A DNA stretch of 64,000 nt from Ophiura sarsii (GCA_035610835.1 CM069443.1:88286690-88350689); one strand, 5' to 3'. Shown: positions 1 through 27,930, numbered from the stretch's first letter. Numbers and translations are program-made. The notes: generated from the sequence alone by a model not told the origin.

Positions 1-72
1 ATCAAGGTCGAAGAGCCATGTCAATCCGAGCACAATTGTTTTTGATTCACCCTGTAGAGATGATGCTGTTAA

Positions 73-430
73 AGGGGCATTGAGAGGTGTATCGATATAC
101 TAAATGAGCAAATAACGTAAAGATAATCATCAACATAGCCCAAATCCTAAATGTCATACAATTCCTACATCGCCTTCATGCCAAAATAAGCAAATAACGG
201 CACTTCCGGGTTGAGATTTGCTGCGAAAGTCTGTGAGTAAGACGATGCATAACTTCCGAATTCAGCACCTGAGTTTCGATAAAATCATGAAATTTTATAT
301 GATGAACGGCGAATGTTGGTAAACTGTTTCAGATGGAAGTTAGCATAATGCCTAAGTATTACTTTGATGCAAAAAACTGATTTCCAGGATAATTGAGGGC
401 GCACTCCCATACATATCTCTCAATGCCCCT
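73..430. mobile_element. TTAA-flanked MITE (Kolobok- or piggyBac-like)
   Basis: The ends are inverted copies of AGGGGCATTGAGAG, flanked by TTAA at 69-72 and 431-434. It has no coding capacity. Related termini occur at 58093-58491, and a left-end fragment lies at about 10324-10400. Confidence 0.7.
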
Positions 431-434
431 TTAA

Positions 435-720
435 AGGTCAACCAAAATTGTGAATCAAGTATGTTTTATGCGATGGAGGATATTGAACTAACAGAATTGC
501 CCTTTAATATATTGCCAAGGAAACAAAATAACAAGTTTCTAAGCATGTATAAGTTGTATCATGACGATGGCAGGTTACTACCCTGTATACATCACAGGTG
601 TAACCCAGACTCCCACCACAGAACCTCAATAGGTCGATAGCATTACTGATAGTATGGGAGACTGTCACATAGGATTTGAACCCATAAAGTACAGAAGGTT
701 TAACCACCTGATGTAATAAC
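435..720. other. Unannotated AT-rich DNA
   Basis: I see no gene, repeat structure or RNA here; the only open frames are short and unlike known proteins. Confidence 0.4.
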
Positions 721-728
721 TTCTAGGG

Positions 729-1085
729 CAGGCATTCTCAAATGGTGGCGCGCGCGCCACTTGTAGCGCATCAAGGCATCCTAAGTGGCGCGAGAGTGGT
801 TAAAATTTGTTTTAAAAAAATATATCATATCATGATATAGCCAAATTTCATAGGCATATGACAGTTAGATGTATAAATACAGCAATTTTTCTCGCGCTAC
901 GCGCGTATGTGCCCTCAAAACAGTAATATTAGTTAATATGCTGCCTACATATGTTAAAATATTTTGAAATTAATGTTATAAAGGGAATTTTACCATTGTA
1001 AATTCTACAAAATATGACCAAGTGGAGCTTCAACAAATTGGTTACTAAAATGTGGCGCATCAGTAAATCTAGTTGAGAAAGCCTG
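729..1085. mobile_element. Non-autonomous hAT-like element
   Basis: The terminal inverted repeats are CAGGCATTCTCAA and TTGAGAAAGCCTG. A perfect 8-bp target duplication TTCTAGGG flanks it at 721-728 and 1086-1093, the hallmark of the hAT superfamily. Inside, GGCGCGCGCGCC and GTGGCGC motifs lie near the ends. It has no transposase. Confidence 0.85.
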
Positions 1086-1093
1086 TTCTAGGG

Positions 1094-2716
1094 CATCTAA
1101 GACATTATTTATTTTTTGGGGTCAGATTGACCCCCCCCCCCCCCCCAAGCTGGTTCTAGATCCCAGACTCTCCTGAAAATACTATAGGGGTCAAATTGCA
1201 AACATTCTCAGATTATGGTGTAATGCATACCAAACTGTTCCTGAAACGGTTTTTTTACAATTATTTTTGAAAATGTTTGAACAGGGTTGTTGTTTTTGTT
1301 GCCTACGGTAAAATGTGTTTCGCTTCATAAATTCACCATTATTTTCAAGCCTGGTGTTTATTGCTTTATGATGGAATTTTTTCTAGATGCTTTGATTTAA
1401 GGTTATGAAAAGAAGGAAATAATTCACATTCAGTCCTGAAATGTTTCAGTAAATTTTGAACAGTATGACGGATATTCAAATTGGCATGAGAAGTTTTATT
1501 GACAAATAATGAAAGGAGACTGGAGGAAAATCATGCTTTTTATAATCACTAGCGGCGTACCCTCGCTACGCTCGGGTCCCGCTACGCTCGGGTCCCGCTA
1601 CGCTCGGGTCCCGCTAGATGGTTATGCCACATTACCTACCTCTGAAACCACATAACCCCCTATATACGACCCCCCCCCCCAAAAAAAACCCCCACCAGGT
1701 TGATTAATAACCATATCCCTCCTAAAGGCATTATAAACCCCCTACACCCCCTCAATCAGGTTGATTTATATAACCATATCATTTACCGTGGCTACTTTAT
1801 TAGCCCCTATCTCTCAAACCGCATGAACTCGGCACTTTTAAAACCACATAAACCCCTTACAACCGCCTGCCCCCCCCCCACCCCCACTGCAACTACACCA
1901 ACCAGGTGGATTTATAATCATAACCCTCCTAACCATTTCCGAAACATTTCCTGTGGTTTTACCCTCCCCATACACCACCCAAACCAGATTGATTTATAAT
2001 CACAACCCCTCCCTAAACCATTTCCCGTGGCTATACTTCATTAACCCTCGGTCCTTTAGATTGTTTGGCATGCCAACTTAAAGTAAAGAAATCAGGTTGC
2101 TTCATTAACCCATTTCCCGTGGTTTTACACCGCCCCCCCCCCCCCCCCCCCAACATGACACCAAATATCCCTACCAACAGGCCTATTCCCGTGTGGCTTC
2201 TGCGCCATGTGTAGGAGTGCGTGTGCCGCGGCAGTGAGCCCTTGCGCAAACATGCACGCGACGCGTTACCACGGTAAGATTTACGCTGTGTAGTACGCGC
2301 AACGCACAATGTTGTTCAATTCTAGTGGCATTTATGAGTCAAATCTGAGAGGTTTTTTGCTGTTTTTGGAGCCAATTGTTAACCAATTTCACTGAAATAA
2401 ACTTTAACACCCTTCCCGTTATTTCCTCTATCTTTCATGCAAATTAGGCGCCACTTTGATCACAACTAACGGAGAAATAAGGATAACAAATAAACAAACG
2501 CACAAACACACACATCCCCCAACACACAAACAAACAAACACACACCGTTTCCAGATTTATAGTAGGATACATGTAATGTAGCATCTTCCAAACTTGTGGG
2601 CCAACTAATTATTGTTTGACTGAAATTGATTAACTTATGTTTCTTAATTCACTCCCATACATATCACATTACATTATGCACTCATGACATCCCCCAATAT
2701 GGACACTTATTGTGGT
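1094..2716. repeat. Cytosine-rich low-complexity stretch with short tandem repeats
   Basis: It contains C runs (1131-1146, 1671-1680, 2131-2150), a 15-bp unit repeated three times at about 1562-1617 (CTACGCTCGGGTCCCG core), and a degenerate repeat of about 110 bp around AACCAGGTTGATTTATAA at 1690-2060. A CA/CAAA-rich patch lies at 2490-2545. I see no gene. Confidence 0.5.
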
Positions 2717-2724
2717 TATGCGGT

Positions 2725-3335
2725 CAGCGTTCAAAATAACGGTCATCCGGTCATCCGATATGACCAAATTTAGTGAAGGATAACCAGTTTTTCCTTGCCA
2801 ATTATCCGGCGGATAACCACAATTTTGTTGACACCAAAAATGTATATATAAAATGATTAAATACTACTGCTAATTCGAGCTCAAAATTCCATTATTTCAC
2901 AAATGTATACTTCTGTTGTGATTTGTTAACAGTAACTATGATTACGAAGCCACGTGTTGTGGCTACGAATATCTGACCACTATCATTTTCTCCCGTTGTA
3001 CGAACTGAACTGTAATCGAGAATATAGTGGAAGTCTCATCTACTGAGTTCGCTTGGAAGCTCGATTAAGTTAATTTCAGTATTCAAAGCTTACAACTTAT
3101 TCTTCGTAAACGGTGATTTGCGGGTTTGCAAAATAGCGAAACAATCATCGATCCATTACTTTCTTCGGTGGCAGAATCGCTTAAAATATGATCTTTGAAA
3201 TTTGCCAGTGAACCACTGAACAAATGCGGGTAACCAAAAATGTTGGCGGGTAACCAAAAATGTTGGCGGATAACCAAAATCTCAACCTAGGTTATCCGCT
3301 GGATAACCAATTTATTGTTCTTATTTGGAACGCTG
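2725..3335. mobile_element. Non-autonomous hAT-like element with internal GGATAACCA motifs
   Basis: The ends are CAGCGTTCAAAATAA and the inverse of CAGCGTTCCAAATAAG. Flanks TATGCGGT (2717-2724) and TATGGGGT (3336-3343) form an 8-bp duplication with one mismatch. Near both ends the motif GGATAACCA or GGGTAACCA recurs, which may be subterminal transposase-binding repeats. Confidence 0.75.
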
Positions 3336-3607
3336 TATGGGGTACATTAAAGTCACATGCCATGCATGAATTTCATCTTTCAGGGGTCACAATTTCTTAA
3401 GAAATGGACAATGAATTTTTATAGTTATGGTAGTTGTTCTTTTATGGGTCACAATTAACAAATTTAGCTATGGTAGTTATGAGTTTTATTATGGGTCACT
3501 ATTAACAAATGTATATATTAGTTTATATAGTATGGTAGTTAAAAGCTTAAATATTTGTAGAACCGTTTGTTATTGAATTTGTACAGTTAACAGTCTGATA
3601 CATATTA

Positions 3608-3736
3608 AGGCGCGTTCATACTCCCATCGTTGCGCATCGGCTGACTTCAACAGACATCGGCACGCGAGTTGAAGCAATGTCAACTTTTATCCATCGACGT
3701 CAGCCAATGCGTTACGATGGGAGTATGAACGCGCCT
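3608..3736. mobile_element. 129-bp foldback MITE, TTA target duplication
   Basis: It is almost entirely palindromic, with ends AGGCGCGTTCATACTCCCAT and its inverse. TTA flanks it at 3605-3607 and 3737-3739, as for PIF/Harbinger elements. Confidence 0.75.
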
Positions 3737-3887
3737 TTACTGTATGTTTATGCTTCTATAGATGAGGTGACACATATAGAACTTGTCTTTGACAATGATT
3801 GAACAAACAGCAATTATTATTGGCTATGCACTGTTAAATGAACTCTTTCTCCTATATGCTACTTTCATGCAATCGCCATTTTAGAAT

Positions 3888-4005
3888 GAAAGCGAGGCTC
3901 TCCCCTCATCGCGCGCGCCCAACCACGTCACACGATGCAACAACCAGTGTGAATACACGATGCAGTGTGGCGTGATAGTGCGTGGTGAGGGGGAGCCTCG
4001 CTTTC
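3888..4005. mobile_element. 118-bp foldback MITE
   Basis: The inverted ends are GAAAGCGAGGCTC and GAGCCTCGCTTTC, with AAT on both flanks (3885-3887, 4006-4008). The interior is rich in CG-containing words. Confidence 0.65.
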
Positions 4006-4270
4006 AATGGTTCCATCTGTACCGTGCAAGTAGCCTAATTAGCCTGGTTTTGTGCAAGTTTTAAAAGCATAGATCCTCAGTGCAACATAATGCATGCACA
4101 TACAACCGGGCAAAGAACAACAGTCTGCCAGCCAATTATTGGGCATTGATGTCAGATGTCACTGCATCTATATTTATCACATTTGCTATTCAAAAATGGT
4201 ATAGTTGGTACATAACCTTAAGAGAAAAAATCAAACTTTGATTTATGAACATATTTGATGACAAATATTA

Positions 4271-4549
4271 CAATTTTCTGCACCATACAAAAATAGATAC
4301 AAAAAAAAGAATATCAATGTTTTGATGTTTGTAATTAATTCAAAACCTCATGAATTTATGCGATACGTGCGACCCAATCAAATGCCGTCATATGCGATAT
4401 GTGTGTCCCAATCAAATGCTGTCAATTTTCTGCACCATTATACAAAATAGATACAAAAAAAAGAATATCAATGTTTTGATGTTTGTAATTAATTCAAAAC
4501 CTCATGAATTTATGCGATATGTGCGAACCAATCAAATGCCGTCATTTAC
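4271..4549. repeat. Two-copy tandem duplication, 153-bp period
   Basis: The block starting CAATTTTCTGCACCAT at 4271 recurs at 4424 with few changes. Each copy holds one or two GCGATA(C/T)GTG...CCAATCAAATGC words. Confidence 0.7.
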
Positions 4550-4895
4550 TGCTATGCACAAATATGCGCAGGTCACTAACGGAGAACCAAGTGCTGCCAC
4601 GTAAACATGATAACCCCGCATATAATGCGTATCAAGTTCAATTGTCATAACAGTAAAGCCATGAACGCACGGTGTATTTGCACAATGCAGTAGTTACGCA
4701 ACATGTGAATGGTTCATTTGCTCATTTTTTGACCGGGCTGATCAATTTGTATTGGTGGGGAAGTATGCCGTATAAAGTTAAACCTTTTAATGAGTAATTA
4801 ATTGTACACGTCACCTCTGTATCATTAAGTCACAATTTAAATTGATGATTTTCAATCAGGATGATGGCTTTGATCAGTTGTTTTGTTGGTAACTG

Positions 4896-4984
4896 AGTAG
4901 AACTAAAACATTTTACTTTGGGACCTGAGAATTAGGTTTGGGGCAATTCCCTGGTTCCAAAGGGAAAATGTTTTATTCTGCACC
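4896..4984. repeat. Imperfect hairpin repeat
   Basis: AAAACATTTTACTTTGGGACC pairs with GGTTCCAAAGGGAAAATG further on, giving an 89-bp foldback with no coding content. Confidence 0.5.
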
Positions 4985-5312
4985 TCTAAACAACCGATAT
5001 GCAGTCATTATCCTATTGCATGTTGCCTTTATTTCAGTTCAGTTCAGTGGAACAGTTGCTTTCACGTGGTTGTAATTTCATTAAAAAATTTAAAAAAAGG
5101 ATTTACCATGAGTTAGTTTCTTGCTGTTTTACTTTCGAATGTGTCCTCTCTCGTATATTTTTTTTAAAGGAGGTGTCCTGCAAGTACAGCATCATTCAAT
5201 GTGCATTATATCTTGGAAAAAAATTATCAAGTCCAAATCATGTAGATATATTGAACAAAACATTATATTTATCATAAAAATCTCTCAACATGCCATATTT
5301 AAAATTTACGGT

Positions 5313-5638
5313 AAGGCCTAAAAAAAATGGTTTGATTGGCCTAACATGACAAAATAAATAGGGTAGGTCGGTCGGGATTTGTTGTTGTTGTTGTTGTTGT
5401 TGTTGAAATCACCTGCTTTGGGGACTTAAAATAGCCGAAAATGAAAGCAAACAGTCAGAAACTTTAATACTTTGTTCAATTTTTATATATAATATATTTT
5501 AATTTTTTTTTAAATTTTAAATTTTAAAATTTTATTTTTATTTTTTTCCTCCCTCAAAATAATAAAAAATATTCAGGGGTCGGCTATGTATTTAGGGTCG
5601 GTCGGGTTTGGCCAATCAAACCATTTTTGTAAGGCCTA
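5313..5638. mobile_element. GGTCGG-family MITE, copy 1
   Basis: The inverted ends are AGGCCTAAAAAAAATGGTTT plus GATTGGCC and their inverse. GGTCGGTCGGG words stand near both ends in the same orientation. It contains a (TTG)n run at 5381-5404 and an AT-rich core. It is inserted in the outer foldback. Confidence 0.65.
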
Positions 5639-5813
5639 ATGGAAAGTCCTGGTATCACTGACGTCATGATTATTGGTGCTCAAATGTGCATAAATGCATT
5701 GTATAACTATGACTTCATTGATCCTGGGACTTTCGATCACCACACATTTATAAAAGTTGCATGTTGAGAGATGACAGTTTTCGTTTTCATGATTAGTATG
5801 ATGCTTTGTTCTA

Positions 5814-6260
5814 CACTCGGCAAAAGAAGTTCTTGGACACTTAAATTAAATTAATATTTAATAAAATATATATAATTATATATATGATTATATATATATA
5901 ATTGTATATCAAAATAAGCAGAAAGTAATCCTCTAACCGCTTAACATGGAATTTAGACATGATCACTCATGCATGGCAGATCCCATTCACTTGACAATGG
6001 CAAGAAGATTGCAAGAAATTGGATAATCCCTCCATTCAAATGACTGTAAATGCTCATTTCTTGCAATTTCCTTTTACGCACCTTACCATTGCTTAATGAA
6101 TGTGCTCAGCCATGCATGAATGCGTACATCTTAATTTCATACAGACATGATAGAGAATTATTGTCTGCTTATTTTGACATACAATTGTTTAATTTATATT
6201 AAATATTTATGTGAAATATTTGAACTTCAATGAGTGTCCAGGAACTTCTTTTGACGAGTG
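5814..6260. mobile_element. Mariner/Tc1-type foldback MITE
   Basis: The ends are CACTCGGCAAAAGAAGTTCT and, inverted, CACTCGTCAAAAGAAGTTCC. TA stands on both sides (5812-5813, 6261-6262). Pairing extends almost to the centre, with CATGCATG copies in both arms. It has no transposase. Confidence 0.75.
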
Positions 6261-6551
6261 TATATATATCTACATGATTTGGACTCGATAATAATGCACA
6301 ATGTTGTGCTTGCAGGACACCTCCTTTACTGTATGTGAGTTTTGGTTAAGATTTTGGCATTAAAGGATTGTAAAACTCCAGAAAATGACTGTTTAAAATG
6401 AATTATTTACTTAAACTGAACTGATCCCGGATTGTGCCATTGAATTAATCTTGGTAACCCTCACAATAAATGAAACAAAACAAAAAAATTAAAGAACTAT
6501 AATACAACAAGAAAAACTCTTTGTTACAGTGCCATAAGAGAGAAAAAAATA

Positions 6552-6808
6552 TTGTGTTGCCAAAAAATTTAAAATCGGGTCGGTCGGTCGTAATTTTTTT
6601 TCTTCTTTTTTCAATTTTCTTTTTGGCTTAAAAATATATGGTTTATGTCAAGACAAAATTGGTATAGGCCCATATGTCAATTTAACTAATGTTTCTAGTG
6701 TCACAAACATCTAAAAAACATTTATTTGTGCTTATTCATTTCAAGCAAGAAATAGTAACATTTACGACACTTTTACGATTTTAGGGTCGGTCGCTGAGGG
6801 CAACACAA
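6552..6808. mobile_element. Inverted-repeat element with GGTCGG words
   Basis: TTGTGTTGCC at 6552 and GGCAACACAA at 6799 form inverted ends. GGGTCGGTCGGTCG and GGGTCGGTCG lie just inside them, linking it to the GGTCGG MITE family. No target duplication was seen. Confidence 0.5.
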
Positions 6809-7101
6809 CTTCTTTTTTTGTTGTTGGCCTAATGGACACAACAATGTTACCTTTGATGGATGAAAAGTTGATTGAAAATTGACTAAAATTATAACAAAGG
6901 CGCATACCAATCTGTTGTGTGTATTTTGGATCTCTGACTTGGAAAGAAACTATATATTAAGCTGAGGCGCCAATTTGAGTTCTGAGGCATCAATTTCAGT
7001 TGGTTGGATCAACTCTTTCATTGACTCATGTGATTGAAAGAGATTGAAGACACTTGAGACTTGACCTAAAGTGAAAAAGGCTTGATCAAAGTTAACTGGG
7101 T

Positions 7102-7428
7102 TAGGCCTAAAAAAAAAAGAAGTTTGATTGGCGTAACATAGGGAAAAAAATAGGGTAGGAAGGTCGGATTTTTTAATATATTTTTTTAAATCTGTAAAAC
7201 GTCTATGACATTTTATATACCAGCACACATATACCATACAGACATAAACAAATGGTACAAATACACATTTTCACTGTCTTTTTTCTTTTTCTCACACACA
7301 AATATATATATATTTTTTAAATGTAAAAAAAAAAAAAAAAAATGTAAAAAAAAAAAAAATGTTTAGAGTCGGGGGTTAAAATAGGGTCGGTCGGGTTACG
7401 CCAATCAAACTTTTTTTTTTTAGGCCTT
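7102..7428. mobile_element. GGTCGG-family MITE, copy 2
   Basis: The ends are TAGGCCTAAAAAAAAAAGAA then GTTTGATTGGCG, and the inverse near 7404-7428. GGGTCGGTCGGG precedes the right end. Long A runs lie at 7327-7360. Confidence 0.65.
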
Positions 7429-8301
7429 ATTGTGATTCCTGCCATTGATACGAAAAACTGATGTCAATGTAAGTTTTCCAATCAATGATAAGATTCTACA
7501 CCATGCAAGATTCAAACGGCTCAAATGAATTAATCATCCATTGGCATTACCGTAAACATCGTACAAATGTACAATAGGATGGGATCGGTGAAAGTTACGA
7601 TGATGTAAGAAAGGCTATATGTTCGATCCAGGCAAATCCTGGGACCCGGGGAGCACTTTTTGTTGTTGTTGATGGGTATGTGCAGCAACGATTAAATGGT
7701 GAACGAGATAACTGGTCATCATTGAAATGTGGGTCTATAGAGCAGCTAGAGGATTAAGGGTTCGATCCACACTGAACTCATTTATGGTGTTCAAATGGGG
7801 TCTTGTGGAGTGATTTACAACTTGAAAGCACTTATGAACTAAGGCCTTTCGTTTCTAAAAGACAGCCAAAGGCACTGATTTTTAATCAAAATTGGATTAA
7901 ACAATGGTGCAAAAATTGGACCATGAGAACAGTTTGAATGGTTGAGGTGTGAAGGTATACCTAAGTAAGCGGTGCCTGTGAATTTTAACCCATAAAGAAC
8001 TGACAATGCGGCACATAAGCACCCTCACACATGCCATATCTGGACTTTCAATGTGAGCAGCTCGGTGTGTTAAAACCATAAAGAATTGCATTTTAAGAGG
8101 CATGAAAAGGGGGTCTTAGATCTCATATGGACTTTCAATGTGATAGTGAGACATGAGTGCCCCCGGGCCAGTCACCGCCTTACAACCACCAATGAATGAA
8201 CCCAAATTGCCATATAGGCAATAGACAAATGTTTAACATACAACATTCTCATTTCACTTGTTATCATCAAAGGTTCACATTAGGGAGCTGTAACCTCCAT
8301 C
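7429..8301. other. DHPS upstream flank, no recognised promoter
   Basis: I see no clear TATA box, CpG island or initiator. GTTCGATCC words resembling a tRNA B box occur near 7622 and 7751 without a supporting A box. The phrase GGACTTTCAATGTGA is duplicated near 8042 and 8129. Confidence 0.35.
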
Positions 8302-25191
<16,890 letters not shown>

Positions 25192-25265
25192 TACTGACTG
25201 TAACATCAACAAAGTTCAATTTGTCATATTCTAAAATATCTTTTACTAACAGTCACTAAATCACT

Positions 25266-25271
25266 ATTAAA
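25266..25271 (+). promoter_or_regulatory. Possible DHPS polyadenylation signal (ATTAAA variant)
   Basis: An ATTAAA hexamer lies 75 bases after the DHPS stop codon. No canonical AATAAA is closer. Only position and motif support it. Confidence 0.3.
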
Positions 25272-25601
25272 GTGAATTCTTAAACAGCTAAGCATATTTT
25301 AACCATTACATATATGAGACAATATCAATAAGGGAGTAGAAGCTTACATTTAGAAGTGCTCCTCGGACGGTGCATGGAAATGATCAGACCTGAAATTGAC
25401 CTTAAGTGAAAAAAAGCTGAAAATGCTAAAAAAGCTGTAATACAGCGTGAAATTTGGGTAAAATAGCTCAAATTGTGTTGAAAATGCGTACATTTTAAAG
25501 CAACACAAAAGGCTGCAACGTTTCAGGTCTGAATGATAGTTTTGTTGCATAACACACACGGTGCACCTTACTATGCTTCTCCTGCTTGCTTATGTGGCAC
25601 T
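25272..25601. other. DHPS 3' flank
   Basis: I see no gene or repeat in this stretch. Confidence 0.4.
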
Positions 25602-25767
25602 ATACAAATACTACATGGTAGAGGGGAAATCGAGCAAACTATTTTCCCGAGGTATTGGCTACGGGCCTATCACCCTGAACCTGAAGGGTGAGGGGTGATA
25701 GGCCCGTAGCCAGTACCGAGGGAAATTAGTGTGCCCTATTGCCCCGATCGTACCATGTAGTATTTGT
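25602..25767. repeat. Large perfect-arm palindrome
   Basis: CAAATACTACATGGTA at the left pairs with its inverse at 25751-25766. An inner stem TACGGGCCTATCACCCT pairs across an 8-base centre near 25690. It would form a long hairpin. Confidence 0.75.
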
Positions 25768-25910
25768 TTTATTACACCTCACTATGACTCCGGGGATGAG
25801 GTTGTAGGAAAAGAGTCAAAACTATTTCCCTAGGGAAATAGTAATTGCGCTAGGAATTGGCGAATGGATTGCCATGAATAGTTCATGAATATTTATGAGG
25901 TGTAATAAAA
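25767..25910. mobile_element. 144-bp inverted-repeat element
   Basis: TTTTATTACACCTCA at the left end is inverted at 25896-25910. The perfect 20-base palindrome CTATTTCCCTAGGGAAATAG lies inside at about 25829. It directly abuts the previous palindrome. Confidence 0.6.
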
Positions 25911-26040
25911 TGCGTTATTGCATGGCATACCCACCGTACAGGATTGCAGGGAATCTCTGTGGGTTATTCGATACAAACAGAGGTCAAAGTTGGTAAATAT
26001 GGGCAATTAAAGCTGAGACTGTTTAAGAATGAAAATGATG

Positions 26041-26191
26041 GTTTAGACCGTACCCGTTTTATATTGTCTGACATAAATGTGTTTGGTAGTTTGATTTTTT
26101 TGGTAGAACAAGCGTCTTTGTTCCACTGAAAATAATACTACCAACCTCATTTATTTCAGACAATAAAATACAGGTAAGGTCTAGTACAATA
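26041..26191. repeat. Foldback repeat of about 150 bp
   Basis: TTTAGACCGTACCCGTTTTA then TTGTCTGACATAAATG on the left pairs with the inverse on the right, with a short loop containing GGTAGAACAAG. It has no coding content. Confidence 0.65.
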
Positions 26192-26640
26192 CCTTTATTA
26201 TTCTTGTCTTCATATTTGTTCATGTCCTTCTCTTTTCCAAAGTTCAGTAAACGAGTATATTGTATACCGTGCGAAATTGTAATATAGACCCTCAATTTAT
26301 TAACCAACATGCAAGAGGCTTTAAAGAAATAGGCCAATTGTCTGTTTGTCAAACATGGCTTCTTTAAGAAAAACAGATAGGTTGAATTGGTGGTGAACCA
26401 GCAACTAGTCAGGATTCTTTTCAAAAACAATGAAATCAGCTTGCAATACACTAGTTGTTGGTTCCACCATTTTAAGGCCCTTTTGGACTATAATATGCTG
26501 GCCCATACAGGTGTAACAGATTTGATCAATCACTTTTTAAAACTTTTAAACATAACTTGATGAAACAAATTTATTCTGTGAACATTAATTGAAGAATAAA
26601 ATATATCCCAAAACATTGTAAATGGTTGGTTCAGCAATTA
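26192..26640. other. Unannotated AT-rich DNA
   Basis: I see nothing recognisable. Open frames on the minus strand do not resemble known proteins. Confidence 0.4.
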
Positions 26641-27426
26641 TTGAATGAATGTGTTTGTTTTATGAAATCAGTGGCTATTGAGCATTGCAGGACACAATTA
26701 TTGAATGAATGTGTTTGTTTTATGAACTCGGTGGCTATTGAGCATTGCAGGACACAATTATTGAATGAATGTGTTTGTTTTATGAACTCGGTGGCTATTG
26801 AGCATTGCAGGACACAATTATTGAATGAATGTGTTTGTTTTATGAATTCAGTGGCTATTGAGCATTGCAGGACACAATCATTGAATGAATGTGTTTGTTT
26901 TATGAACTCGGTGGCTATTGAGCATTGCAGGACACAATTATTGAATGAATGTGTTTGTTTTATGAATTCAGTGGCTATTTAGCATTGCAGGACACAATTA
27001 TTGAATGAATGTGTTTGTTTTATGAATTCAGTGGCTATTTAGCATTGCAGGACACAATTATTGAATGAATGTGTTTGTTTTATGAACTCGGTGGCTATTG
27101 AGCATTGCAGGACACAATTATTGAATGAATGTGTTTGTTTTATGAACTCGGTGGCTATTGAGCATTGCAGGACACAATTATTGAATGAATGTGTTTGTTT
27201 TATGAACTCGGTGGCTATTGAGCATTGCAGGACACAATCATTGAATAAATGTGTTTGTTTTATGAACTCAGTGGCTATTGAGCATTGCAGGACATAATTA
27301 TTGAATGGATGTGTTTGTTTTATGAACTCGGTGGCTATTGAGCATTGCAGGACACAATCATTGAATGAATGTGTTTGTTTTATGAACTCAGTGGCTATTG
27401 GGCATTGCAGGACACAATTGTTGAAT
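26641..27426. repeat. 60-bp minisatellite, first block, 13 copies
   Basis: Each unit begins TTGAATGAATGTGTTTGTTT and ends GCATTGCAGGACACAATTA. The period is exactly 60 bases, so it makes repetitive open frames (NECVCFMNSVAIEHCRTQLL). Variants ACTCGG, ATTCAG and ACTCAG alternate. Confidence 0.95.
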
Positions 27427-27930
27427 GATTTGATTTTGATTTGATTTTATTAGGTACTCAAAACATCTATGAATACAAACATGTAATTGTAAAAGATTGC
27501 ACAAGCTTATTTAAAAACATGGACATAATAAAATATGAGCAAAAGTACCAAGGATAGCCCAAAAAACTTTGAGCACAAAGCTTATTTCCATTGGGGGTCC
27601 TTAACAAGCATAGAAAGGCAGAAAAAAACAGGAAAACAAAACAAAAACAAATGAAAGGCACGAAAGAAGCACAAACACCAAACGAAAGCAAGGACAAAAC
27701 AAATAAAAACAGGGCACGAGCACAAGGTGAGACCAGCTCAAAAATCAATTGAATCATAACTCGCCAAATGTCTTTTAACTAATTGTTTGAATAAACTAAA
27801 AAATTTGGTGTTCTTGATCTCGCTCGGCAATGAGTTCCAGTGATGAATAGCAGTATTATAAAAAGTGAATCTAGCTTGACCCTTTGAATGGGCTACCCCT
27901 GGTACTATATTTATGCAAAGATGACACTCT
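27427..27930 (-). mobile_element. 5'-truncated LINE inserted in the 60-bp minisatellite
   Basis: On the minus strand, the 3' end of a non-LTR retrotransposon ORF is followed by an untranslated region and a tail of AATAAAATCAAATCAAAATC type at 27427-27455. It separates two blocks of the same minisatellite. The flanks share ATGA, too short to prove a target duplication. Confidence 0.75.
27738..27890 (-). pseudogene. C-terminal fragment of a LINE reverse-transcriptase ORF
   Basis: Reading the minus strand down to TGA (27738-27740) gives ARFTFYNTAIHHWNSLP followed by SEIKNTKFFSLFKQLVKRHL. The F-Y-N-x-A-x-x-x-WNSLP pattern with a downstream FK-LxRxL helix is the usual end of CR1/L2/RTE-like ORF2 proteins. 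Only about the last 50 residues survive; the catalytic domains are absent. Confidence 0.8.

Larger units (their letters stand above)
5166..6327. mobile_element. Interrupted foldback element (outer arms)
   Basis: The left arm from 5166 (AAAGGAGGTGTCCTGCAAG) and the right arm ending at 6327 are inverted copies that continue for about 80 bp. A second arm pair, TCTCTCAACATGC at 5281 and its inverse at 5758, and a third pair at about 5640-5740 lie inside. Two other MITEs interrupt the palindrome. Confidence 0.65.
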
